Shown here: positions 1 through 12,900 of the stretch, piece by piece
Position numbering within the stretch: the first letter of the stretch is position 1
How the letters are laid out: every line of letters begins with the position of its first letter
NCBI GenBank assembly: GCA_949126835.1
Contig: OX421506.1
Location: forward strand, 30,176,441-30,240,440
DNA from: Anisus vortex
Taxonomy: Eukaryota > Mollusca > Gastropoda > Planorbidae
DNA: 64,000 nt
Direction of reading: 5' to 3'
Translations under genes and position numbers: made by a program
Notes under the pieces: model-generated
Seen by the model: only the letters and a program-made list of their open reading frames with translations
Database searches by the model: none
What the model was told of the DNA's origin: nothing

Positions 1-631
1 ACACTTTTGCTTACATCATACATAAATTAATGCAGAAGATGCTAAAATAGATTTCCCAAAGTTATCAGAATGCAAAAAATAATGCATACTAGAAAGCTAT
101 AGAACTGTAGAGATTTTTCTTTAATCAGCAGCCGATCGCCATAGATGTCTGTGGCACTTTCTAGAGAGAGATTATCAGAACACACTTTATCATAATAAAT
201 AACTATCAATACAATTGTACCCAAATTAACTCGATGCCATAAAAATATAAATAAATTACTTTGAATGAATTATTGAGACAATTTTAAATGCAATATGCAA
301 AATATGTAGACATGCCATACGAATAGAACATGTAAAAAGTTAAAGATATATAACAAGTCTTTATCAATAAGATTGATGTGTTGATAAGACCTTGTGACAG
401 AAGTCAACGGAAACATCTACATCATAATAAATAACTTATCAACAAATAATAGCAAGTAATGGCGGTAGCTGTATAGCGTTTGGTATTGACTTTCATATAC
501 TTCAAATCCGTCCAAAAAAAAAAAAGAAACGCTAGTTATACACCGTTGTATTATCCGAATGCTGAGATGTGCTTGACAAAAGGCAAGACACGATCTCACT
601 GTGAATGAATAATTATTGCGCATTTATATAT

Positions 632-862
632 TCATGCACTGGGGTTATTTAAGGACAGACACCTGTCTAAATTAAAGAAATGTCCTTTAGGCCAACAATC
701 GTCTGGGAGAAACGGGACACATCCAGAAGTGGGGAGTCACCAGAAATGGGAGTGTTGTTTGTGGTACTAAGGGTTTGATTAGTTCCTAGAAAGAAAGGCA
801 AACTATGGCCACTTGGTATTCAATTCTGGCTCTCATGGTGAACCAAAGGAGCCGACGCAGGA
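632..862. repeat. Dispersed repeat, diverged copy
   Basis: The stretch with agagagaaacgggg-like and ccagaagtggggag-like text and a gtttgattagttcct tract matches 23060-23230 in order, at moderate identity. No open frame. The rest of 1-1249 (including poly-A runs at 514 and 1038) shows nothing I can name. Confidence 0.4.
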
Positions 863-1249
863 TAATTGCTGTAGTTGCGCCTTTACTTACTATTACACAA
901 AATGCTCAAGGAAAGTAGCAATTTCTAATAAAAACAAACAAAATGACAAAAATTTTAAAATTTATAAAATAATCTCTTGAACGCGTAAAATCATGTGACC
1001 AGCGAATTGTAATATCTCTTCTGCAAACAAATTCAGTAAAAAAAAAAAAAAAACATGGACGAGAAATATGAAACGTAATTTACAAAGTTTGAATTATATT
1101 TCTCTGCGTTAAGCCTGAAATAATAAAACAAATTTTAATGTTATGAATTTTGCAGAGTGGTAAGCAAATATAGGTAATATTTGAAAAAAGTAAAATAAAG
1201 GCCTACCATAATCAAGGTAGATTTGCATCACTACAATCACCCCTTACGG

Positions 1250-1415
1250 CAGGGATCGGCAACCTTTTGATAATAGTGTGCCAATGGAGGATTTCTAATG
1301 CATTCAGCGTGCCAACAGCCTAAAATCATCACTTTCTATCAGCCTGTTTCTTGAATAAGAGGCTTGAAATTGCTTTTTTGTGGGTCTTCCCTGTGCCGTA
1401 CGTTGCCCACCCCTG
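1250..1415. mobile_element. Short hAT-type MITE
   Basis: It starts CAGGGATCGGCAACC and ends GTTGCCCACCCCTG, which are imperfect inverted termini of the hAT kind. The flanking 8-mers (ccttacgg, cactacag) are a partly matching duplication. No coding capacity. A diverged sister copy is at 12836-13008. Confidence 0.6.
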
Positions 1416-1682
1416 CACTACAGTTTGTTAATTTGTTTATTGCAACTTTAAGATAGAGTAGTGCTGTTTTTGAAATTGTTTACAACTGTGTCCAGTGGAT
1501 AAGTGGCACATATATAATGTTTATACATTTTTGATAAAAATTAGCGTCCTATTCTGGAGTAAGTAGGACGTTCAATTGTAAATTAATTAAAACAAATTTC
1601 CGAGCGTTTAATTGCACTCCGACGTTTCGACGGTTTACAAATTGATAATACATGTTTGATTTGGACTGTTTATGTTTTACAG

Positions 1683-1781
1683 ATGAGAAAGCTAAAGGAA
1701 ATAAAAGATATAGTTATAAAACTAGAAATTATAGAAGAGATAAAGGAGCCATTGCAAAGTCTTCTAGATGAAATTAACACT
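1683..1781 (+). CDS. Gene A exon 1 (99 nt, phase 0-0)
   Basis: Acceptor ttttacag precedes ATG and the donor is gtaagt. It encodes 33 residues beginning MRKLKEIKDI and containing EEIKEPLQSLL. Twenty-six of 33 residues match gene B exon 1, far above the flanking introns, where only about 25 bp next to the acceptor remain alike. Helical, charged. Confidence 0.75.
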
Positions 1782-3888
1782 GTAAGTGTTATTTTGTATA
1801 TAGGGACATTTTTGTCATGATTCTTTGCTCTATAGGATTTTTAAAATAAATATTATTTGTTTCATTTTTATTTGATGTCCGTCTGTTATTATTTTGTCAT
1901 TGTATTTAACACTATTCTTATTAAATTCATTTTAATGACTGAACAAAACACTAGTTTTTTTCTTATTGGTTGATTTGACTAGGAAAAAATTCCTTTTTTA
2001 AAATGATCAAGCATGAATCGCTTTACCATGCATTTCATATAAAGTAAACATTTGTTGCATTTTAAACGTTAACATTATTACTTTTAGTTGTTACATCAAG
2101 GACATGAATGGATTGACAGCAAAGTAAACAAAACTTACCAAGAAATGAAAAAACTACTAGATAGTGAAATGGCCAAGTTCCTCAGACAATGCTTTTGTAT
2201 AGCAAGTAAGATAAATCGATGCTTCCTTTAAAATGTATGTATAATGTTACAGTACAAAAAAAGCATATTTTTCTACCAATATATATTTGAATTTATGTGT
2301 AAAATGTCTCAATATCTACCAGTGCTATACCTATTTTATCCATTATTTAATTTAATTTTGCTTTTGTCTATTTACAATTTTTTTTAATAACTTCGAAGAA
2401 TTATATTTAAAAAAAGTTGTTTTTCTTATGTAGAAAATGTTTATGTAGATTACTTTATAAATAATATAAAAAAATGTATGTGTTTTAATGATTCTAATTC
2501 GCCATTTTTCAGATTTCTCTTTTTTTTTTAAACGTTAAGGCCTATCTTAAAGTTTCTGTACAGATTTTCCATAAATGTTTTAGTTACGGTACCTTCTGCT
2601 GTTTCATTTTCCTTTATAATAAAATTAACAAACGTTTCCAAATTTTGCACTATTTTTCCAAACTTAAAAAATCAACTCACTTTTCTAAAATATATAAAAT
2701 CATAAAAAAGCCTATATATTTATGATTAGATTTATTACACAACATATATATCAATGTACAATTTTATAATATGTTCTACAGATAAACTTTGTTATCTATA
2801 GGTAATGGACATGAGAAGGTTTCTGGGACAGCACTTACAGTAGAACAACTTGACCAAGCATCTAATTTTGTATCTGTAGATGTGGCAATTACCAGAAGTA
2901 CAGGTAATAAACTAAAACAAAGTATAATCGTGTTTTATTATTTCATGTTTATTTCATTGAAAACTAGTATAAGAAAATATAATCAATATATTCAAACAAG
3001 ATCAATAGTTATGGCAACAGTTATCTATATATCTATATTTCTTTATCTATATAAAACATTTAACTGATAAACACGTTTAATCAGTGTCTATCTTGTTTCA
3101 TACCAAACAGATGGCAAGAACAATGAACTCATTTTAGGACAAATAGAAGAACTTACTGCCAACTTTACATCACAAACAGAAATGGTGCAAACAATGCAAC
3201 ACAAAATTACGATCCAAGACAAAAATGTTAAATCAATTTCCAAACTAAAGCAAGAATTTGAAGAAAAATTTGAAGAAATAATGAAAGAACTACAAGAAGC
3301 CAGCAATTTTATGTCAAATTTGTCTGAGGAACTGAACGAAACAAAAGAAAAAGAAAAAACCCAAGATAAAAAGGTAATTAACTATAATATGTGATAATAG
3401 TGTATGCATTAATAATAATGGATTAATAAATTTTCTGCTAGCGTCCCACTTATGGGACACTTCTTAAAAGAATTCCTCTTTAATACATTACATTTAATTT
3501 CTTTATTATGTTTCGTTGTATAAAAATATAAAAATAAAATAAATATATGAGCAGGCTTATTATTTTCTGGATGGTGGGTTTAAAGGGTAAGGGGAGGACC
3601 TAATATTTTTCTTCATAGTTTATAAGTAACATTATTTTTGCTAATGCAATATATTCATTTATATTTTTTTATTCTTTTGTTATTAAATTATTACTGAACT
3701 TGCCTGTTTATACCTACAATACTTCTTTTTTTTCTCTACTCGAGATTCAAGAAATTTCTCAAAATGTTGTAAATTATTTAGAGCAAAGAGATTCAATTGG
3801 TAAGTTTATTAGTTAATATAAAATACATATTTTACAATGACAAAAAATAAATAATATTATTATAAAACAGTTTGATTTTTTTTTTGAC

Positions 3889-3935
<47 letters not shown>

Positions 3936-6900
3936 AAGATATAACTTATTGTCTAATTATTACAAATTTTAATTCCAAGCTGATGAAAAGAAAAAAGTTA
4001 AGATTCTCAAGAAAGAAATTAAAAGACTTACAGATGAATTAGGTTTGTTGTTTTAAACATTTACATTTGTTGATATCGTTGCAAAAATAATAAAAGTATT
4101 TAATGTACATAATTTACTTTTATTTTATTCAAATATGATTAGGCTTACATATACCGCTTTCGACTGGCGTACCAAAGATCCCGGGTTCGAATTCTGGTGA
4201 AGGCTACGATTTGTTCCAGGGTCTGGAGGGTGTCCCTGAGTCTACCAAGCTCTGATGGGTACCTGACCTCAATAACCTAGTATGCCGTGACAACAGAATG
4301 AATCAATTTGGTCCTACGGGATACTTTACTTTTTATTCTACACTAGTCTGATAAATGATGGCAAGGATAATAATAAAATAATACTTACCTACAATATTTA
4401 CTGATAACAGCATATAAGTCAGCTATCAGAGCTGTTATCGCCCAATTATAGTGTATATCTCTGTCTTGTTAAATATATTGTATAAAGATATAATTAAAAA
4501 TTGATAAACTTATTATTCGGTATAGGCTACAATAAAAAATTGATAATGAGGAAAATTGCACATACAAATATAAGAGACCTAATAGGTGAAAACTCTCACT
4601 GAGCAATGTAGGTTGTCCGCTGGTCCAGCGGTTAGATCACCGGACTGTCAACCAAAAAACAACTGACAGGTCGCGGGTTCTAGCCCTGCCACCGGTGGAT
4701 CCCTGTCGCCCTGCAGGAGTTTTGGGCCTAGTGGACGTAATAATCTTCTATCTAGAAGGAACGTCTGTAAACTTATAAGTTGAAGAGATAAAAATGAGAC
4801 CATTATTATGGAGAAAAATCATGTATTGCAAAGATCGAAGAATATATTGGAGAGCTCTTAGATGATTAAAGACCAAAGCTAGAAAATTGAATTACTCTTT
4901 GAAGGAACATCAATCATTGAGCAACATAGTACAAGCATTGAAACACATAAAAGCTGGGAAAGTACCCGGTCCAGACAGAGTCACAAGCGAAATGATTGAA
5001 GCCTTGGGTTATTTTGGCACACGAACACTGACCAACATTTTGAATAAAATATATGACACATAAAACATACCAGAAGATATGTCAAATATATTTTTATAGC
5101 CCCCAAAAAAAGAGAAGAACAACTGAATGTGAAGATCATCGTATCATAAGTTAAACGAGTCATACTACAAAATTTTGCTTAGAAAAATAATGAATAAACA
5201 GAATCAGGCAAAAGATAAAACCAGAAATTACTGAGGAGCAATTCGGTTTCATGGAAGGAAAAGTTACAATCAAAGCAATTTTTGTACGGCTTATGATCAT
5301 AGAGACGTCAGCAAAGATCTATATCTTTGCTTTCTTGAATACACAAAATCTTTTCACAGTGAGACATGCTGAAATTGAAATGTTCAAAAATTTGAACATA
5401 CATACAACAGATTTACGGGTTATAAAAAAAAAACATGTATTGAGAGCAAACAGCAGCCTTGAGATTGAATATAAGCTTTACCGAATTTCAGTAGATTGAA
5501 AAGGATTATGTCAATGATGCGTTCTTTTACCGGACATGTTTTCTTTCCTTGTATAGTGAGTTAATTATGCGTTCAATAAAATAACTTCCCGGAATAAAAA
5601 AACAGCAATGCTAGAAGAAAAGAAGATACTAAGAATTACATAATCGCCAGCATATATCCCAATAAGTAAATATGAACAATTTATGTTATTAACAAATTAT
5701 AGCAATTTTATCTTACATATAGGCCAAAACTTATACGTTATAATTTACAAAACGGACACACCTTTTCTAATCTATTAACAGGCTGTTACAATGTTTAATG
5801 CGTTTTTGATTAAATACTTTTTTTTTTAAATAAGAGTTATCTAAGAATGGTTGTACTTTAAACACAAACCGACTACAATAATTGTTGATGTCTATTGAGA
5901 TGTGTAAAACTGTTTGCATTTTTTCACAATATTCTTGAAATCTAGACCAAATTTAATTCTTGAAATCGCACGAGCATGCAAATTCCAGACCGACATTAAA
6001 GACCGATTCTTATGTTTGTTGATTTTCAAGCAAGAAAATGTTAGCTAACCTAAATAGTTTATTTTTTTTTTTAAAGATATAGGAATAGCTGAAACGTTTT
6101 TTAAGTTGGGAAATGATTCTAACACAGAAAGCAAACTTATTGACTATCAACTTTTATAAAACAGTACTCATTTATCCATTTATCATTGAAAACACGAAAT
6201 TTACTTTCACTATTAGCTTACGTTTTTAAGAGACAATCTATGTTTTAAATAAACTTTTATTTAATATTTTCTTGCAAAATAAAGTATTAGATCTATATTT
6301 ACCTTAGAATTTGTTTTTCATAAAATAATCTTTGTCAACTTTTAACATATTAATAATTAGAAATATCTCTAAATTAAAATCGAGAAATAAGCTTATACAT
6401 TTTAGCATTGCATTACAAATATCATAGACTGAACGACATTTAACAAAAAACGTGGAAACAATAGCAACGGCACATGAAATTCTATAACATTCAACTAAAT
6501 AATAAATACGTAGCAAATTTTTTTATTTCTCATTGCCCTCTAAGGCCGCTATAAATTAATTTGCAGGGCGTTATGCATTCGGTGGCTGTAGTTGTAATGT
6601 TTTCATTCTCAGCTCAAGCTATCACAAGTTTAAAAACTAAATAAGCAGAAATAGTAAGGCTACAAAAAGAAAATGGTTACTTATTATATTTAAAAAACAA
6701 CGTATTATAACAAAAGTTAATGATATGTTCTAAATTAGTAATAGTTTTCCTTATTTAAGCTTATATATGTATTTTATTTTTATTACATTTTTATAGACGT
6801 AATATAGTAATTTGAATTTCATTTATTTAATAACCCACAGTTACTGCTAATGAAATTGTAAACAAGAAAGACAAGGAAATTGTTAGAGTTATTGAAGTTG

Positions 6901-9900
6901 ACGGTCAGTGTTTTATATAGAATACTTTATATAAAAATTATTATACATATTATATTACCTTATATTAGAAGTGTTGATGTCAAAACTTAAGTATTTTTTT
7001 TATGTATATATATACACTCTAGCGGATGTCAACACCATACTTTAAGAATAATTTTAATTTCCAGTAAAAAAAACAAAACATTTTTTATTACTGTATTTAT
7101 TTTAAACCATTGTTTCTCTACGTGGCCATTACCCCCCTCCCTTTTTCCTCCTATTTCCCCATGGGGTTGGTGAGAATATCTTTGGGTGTGGGAGGGGGGC
7201 AGTGACATTCCCAGAGGCAGCAGGAGAGCTGTAAAGGGGCAAGTGGGCAAATTAAACACATTTAAATAATTTTAACACATCTTCTTTTTACTCATTTTCA
7301 CTCGTACTGTCTGTCTGCTTGCTTGTTTCGTCCTTGCAAAACTTTGCATCGATTTGGGCAGCAGACTTGTGGCGACTAACAATACATTCGTTCACATTTT
7401 CAGTTTAAAAAACTTAATTATACTATAGTTATTCATTTTTTGAAAATGTTTTGAAAATGTAACTATTTATTTAGGTTTTTCATTGAAAATGCCGGAATAC
7501 CGGATTCCGGTTTTAAAACTGAAAACCGGTTTTCAAAAATCAAAACCGGATTTCGGTTTGTTGGTAGCAACCCTTTTCTTTTTGTTCTGATGGAAATATT
7601 TTAAATAAATAATGTTGGATTCGCATAAAACAATTCTTGAAATGCCTTGATAACTCTATTTAGTCTTATATATTTTGTTTCTTTTTTTTTCTTCCAAATA
7701 CCAACTATGGTTGCGATAAAAACAACATCAAACCAAATGTTAAGTTACAATTACAATAAACATAAATCTTATTACTTTTTGGCTTATCTTTGAAAAAAAA
7801 TCTTTAACGATGGCTCAGTGTAAACTATGTTCCCAACAAATAAGCCGGAGCAGTGGCAGTACTACTAGATTGCGTACGCATTTGCATACGAAGCATCCTG
7901 GATTAACATCGTCATCATCTTCAAATGCTTCTTAATATTATTATTATGGTCAACAATAATCAGAAATTAGAATATCTATATTAAAAACTATTATCGATTT
8001 TAATCAATTAGCCCAGATTTTTTTTAGTTCTAAAGAATTTAATGATAAAGTTTACAAAATTAAATTGTGTTCACACAAATCAACCCCTTGAATCAACTTC
8101 ATAAACTATTTTTCCAATATACATACAAAACTACGCACATTTGGCTTTTCTGGCCTGTTGGGGGGGGGTAACCAAAATTCGGTTTTAAACCGGTTTTACA
8201 GAACCGAAAACCAGTTTTGAAAACAAAACGGTTTTAACATCCCTAGTCGCAAAGCAAGAAAAAAAAAGATGCACTGATAATATTTTTAGAACAATTCATA
8301 TGGAGTAAGGAGATATTTTTGAGATTTTTGACACAGATATTTTTCTGTACATGTTTCATTTCCAGTAGTCAATCAATTATTTAATTTCATTATGGTAAAC
8401 TTAGTTTGCAAAGAAAGGGAGAATAATAAAGAACTGTGTTTTTATGGGTTAGTTTATTTAATAGCCCGATTTCAAAAATGTAAAAGTTCTTCAATTAATT
8501 ATTATTTATAATTGCGGTTATCCTTAGCTTTGTTATTAAGAGGCGAGGAACTGACTGTTTTACATATAGTTTAGTTGATCACTTTGAAATCGTGACATAA
8601 ACGTCTATCAAAGCTCGTCAATTATATTAATTAGACTGTTTTTGTTAAGAAAGGTAGGGATTTGATTAGATTAATAAAATTAATATAAATCATCAATATT
8701 TGCATGTGCTAAGGTTTACCAAGAATTTCTACTTGCATTTACACAAGCCTATTTAGTCGAGCTAGTATGTAGTGCTATTAACAAACTCTTGTCAAAAAGA
8801 GAAAAAAAAAGTTGTAAGTAAATGAGCATGGAAACCCAAGTGTTTTTCTAACCAAAATCGAATGAAATATGAACAATCAGCTAACATTTACACCGGCACA
8901 AACTTCGCATTGATATTCTTCTTAAAACCTATTGTGTAGCTAATATTTTTTTGTTTTACTAATTATTTAGTTAAAGTTAAAAATCAATAACAAAATTAAA
9001 TGTTCTGTTTAAGTGTATATTAACGCACACAAAACAAGTCGCCGAAAAACGTATTAATTTGTGAGTGTGGGGATGGGAAGGGGAACGTTGTGCTAAAAAT
9101 AGTAGGAGGGTGCTGGGCAAAAAATAATAATATTAAAAGATGCGGAAAGACGAAACAAGTTAAAGAACATATGTTTTAAAACTTAAACATAGGTTTCATT
9201 TTCAAGTGTTTAGACACGTATTTTGTCATTATAAGTTCTTTAATTTCAATCCAACACTTATATTATTTTAAAGAACATTTCATGTTTGATGGCTAAATTA
9301 CAATCTATAAATAATCATTTTAGATTTCCAGAGATGCATTGAAATTTCCATAAAAGAAAAACGTGAATTAGACGATGAAGGTAAAACTATAAATAATATT
9401 AAGATTTCTTAATACAAATTTACAACTATTTAACAAGCTACCAAAGCAGCTAGTCTTCCTTTAGCAGTTAAAAAAAAGTTTTATAGACTTGTATTATATA
9501 ATGTTCAACTTTGTTTTGTTAAAGTTATTATGAAATATATATAGATAGCTGTATTATAATATATTAGGATGGAGATCTTATAGCATTGAGGTATGTCAGA
9601 TTGGGCTGACAGTAATGAATCAATTGTGAGAACTTCAAAGTACATACAGTTATACAGATGAAATTACTCTTATTTGTAGCAACAGTTAGTGACCTATGAT
9701 CATAATAATATAGGTTGAGATATAACGTTGAAGTCAGTGATACGGATCAGGTGACACGCCTCGAGTGGTAAACATATCTCGATAAGTGGACGCCACCATT
9801 ATGAGACACAAAGGTACACACCTCGCGACACTGCGGTTTGATCACTGAATACTAGGGAAATTAGATGACTAGGAGACCAAATTGTCTTTATAAAACGGTG

Positions 9901-12900
9901 TAAGAATAAGTTATGTTAGTTAAAACGAAATAATGATAATAATCAATAAAACAAAGATATAAATAGCCAGCCTACTTGTGATTTAGTTGATTCATTGTTA
10001 GAACAAATTTAATACCTTGTATTATATTAAGTGCGATATTTCCTAGTGTTACAATATTATTTATTGTTTATTATTATATTTAGAAGTTAATAAAATTTAA
10101 TAATGTCGTCTTAATAAAATATATAACCTTTTTTTACCAATTAAAAAAAATTATTATTGTAATTCAAATTTTGTTGATTAAAACGGTTCTTCTTTAAGTC
10201 CAGTTCAATATTCTAGAAACACTTTTATTATTCTAAATCTTTTCTGTCTGACAATGTATCAATAGAATTTTGGACATGTATTTATTTATAAATCGTAAAT
10301 AGTAAAACAAAAGTTAAAAAGAAAATCAAATGCTTCCTGTTATTAACTACCTAATCAACAAGTTAATCGAACTCAACGAGCTATCTTAGATCTTACAATA
10401 TAGAACCTATATACAGGTATGGTGATATGATTCCTTCTGTCTTGTTCTACTCTTTTGCTTTTAGGCGAATATCGATAAAGTCGATATTCCTAACACATTA
10501 TATGATACCTCTGATAATATTACAATAATTCAAACTGAAGGTATTAAAGTTATTTTCGTCGTTGCTTTCACTGCAATTCAAATTTTATCTTTTGAAATAA
10601 ATTTTTAGGTGTTAATTAACTAAAATACTTATTCGATAAAAAATCTATTTAGAGCTTTAATCAGTAATAATTTTTAATTCTTTATAATAGGTAAAATAGT
10701 GTAAATGAAAATAATGTAAAATGTAATAGGTAACAGTAATTTCTATACAAACACAAACTCTAATGAGTATTATTGGATAGTTATGTGCATTGATAAATAC
10801 AGAAACACGCTTAAATGCCCAACAAATTCGGATATTGATCTTCATTTAGTAGTAGCTTTTTTTAAATAAAGTTATAGTTTACCAATTTTATAATAATTTA
10901 CTGTTAGTATAAACAGATTTACACAAATTAGTCTTATTTTATAAATTTATATCTGGTTCAAACATTTTACCAATGCTTTTTGTGACTAAAGTACATGTGA
11001 CAAAACTTTACATATGTTCAATAAGGAGCATTGAATGTACATTATCAAGTTTTCAACAAGATACCTATCTATTATTATGCAGGTGTTCTTGCATTCTGGC
11101 GTGGTACGTCTCTTTTGTTAGAAAGCTGCGGTTGGTCAAGCAGACAAGGTATGTAATAATTATTTACTTTGGTTTAAAATGTTGTGTTTCATTGTCATTT
11201 TCTTAAAAAAAAATCAGTTTAAAAAAACAGTTTAAAAAAAAATAAATATTAGAATATTATGTGTTATTTATATAACTTATTCTAAACGGCGAAATACTAT
11301 TTTTTATTAATTTTTAAACAGAAAATACATTTAATCGTGACAATATGCTAAAAAATATAGCTATAACTATATAACTATATAACTAAATAATTGTAAAATT
11401 AGGAGGGTAAATAGTCAATTATATATAAAAAATAAGTAACTTTATAAAAGGCATTGTTTTTAAGAATTTGGTTATTTTGACTATAGTTAAATTATTATTG
11501 GTTAATATATTTTTTATGTTGATGTTGTAATGTATAAGATAAGACTCGGACCACCTTTATAGAAGTATAAGATTTTCTGTTAATAGTGACATTGACAACA
11601 CAACCATTTAATTACTGTAAAAAAAATATCACCCTAAATTATTTTAAGCACACAATTTGCTAGTACAGACTAAAACACATAATTTTATTGTTGTTTTTTG
11701 CATGCAAAGTTAAATTAAACCCATGTCCAGTCACATCAGCTAAAAGAGCTAAATCTATATTTACAGCAAGACAAGCAAAACAGAAAAACAACGAGCCATT
11801 ATACGTGACACTTGTGATAAATGGTACCATTACTACCATGGTGCATGCATGCATATGAACACCCCAATTTATATAGCAATGTGAAATAAAGACGCCTCTT
11901 GGCACTGTGTACAGTGTGTGTTGCCATAATTTAGTTCAGGTTTATTCAATTCTCATTACGTGGATACCACTAACCCCTACAGTGCATTGACAAGCCCAGA
12001 AGTTAATAACTTGGACCTAAATAAACCTTTAGCTAGATCAACACCAATCAAAACTATAACAAAGATAACACCCTCTAACACTAAAATCCATTAAACCTAA
12101 AATCAGCATAACCTTAAATGACTAATAATCGATTTTCAAAGCATCAAAACTAAAACTGTTGATTTGGAATTCCTAATAAATAAAGATGAACCAGACATCA
12201 TTGCAAGTTCTGAAACATTGCTAAATCCAGATATTTATAACCCAGAGATATTTAATGTGAGATTTTTTAAGTAAAGCGCCCTTTGGACCAAATTGATCAT
12301 TTACCTCTTTCAATTATATTTAACAGGTATTTTACTTTTAATTTACTTCTTTACGAATTAGTTACAATATGGATTTGAACATGAAAAAAAAATTAAATGC
12401 TTTCATCTTTTACTTTTTACATATTGCAGAATATGTCCACGTACTCTACCCATACGCTGCATATTTAACCGGAGCAGGTAAAACATATAGATTTCAAATA
12501 CTTACATCAACTATGGTGTTTGTTGTCGGCCTATCATTATGCCAAACATTAACATAGAAATAAATAACATCCTTTTTTAACTTAAAGAAATTAATGTTCA
12601 GTGCATAAATTTATTTTTAAGCGTTTTATAAATGCATATATATATTAGATAAAGAATTCCAGTATTTTGGAATCTATTGAATCAATGACAACTTAATCTT
12701 TCAATTCTAGGTTTAAATGTGGCAGAGATTGCACGCATTGACGTAATTTTATTTGAATGTTTTTATTGTTATTTTCAACACTTATACAAATTCTTCGTTT
12801 AACTATTTAATTGTGAATAGATGAATTCTACACCAATGATCAGCAAACTTTTGATAATAGTGTGCCAAAGTATGATTTATAATTTATTCAGCTGCCCACA

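Noticed and set aside
1683..2205. C-terminal part of an immune GTPase (GIMAP/AIG1 type)
   Set aside because: Snail members of that family do carry coiled-coil tails, but no GTPase motif is visible in the window and the residues are not diagnostic.
4612..4690. tRNA gene
   Set aside because: Boxes A and B are present, but the acceptor and anticodon stems do not pair and the same unit recurs with a fixed non-tRNA body, so it is a SINE.
12711..12805. Alternative terminal exon for gene A, parallel to 43392
   Set aside because: An acceptor and an in-phase open stretch exist, but the residues do not resemble the gene B candidate and no poly-A signal follows.
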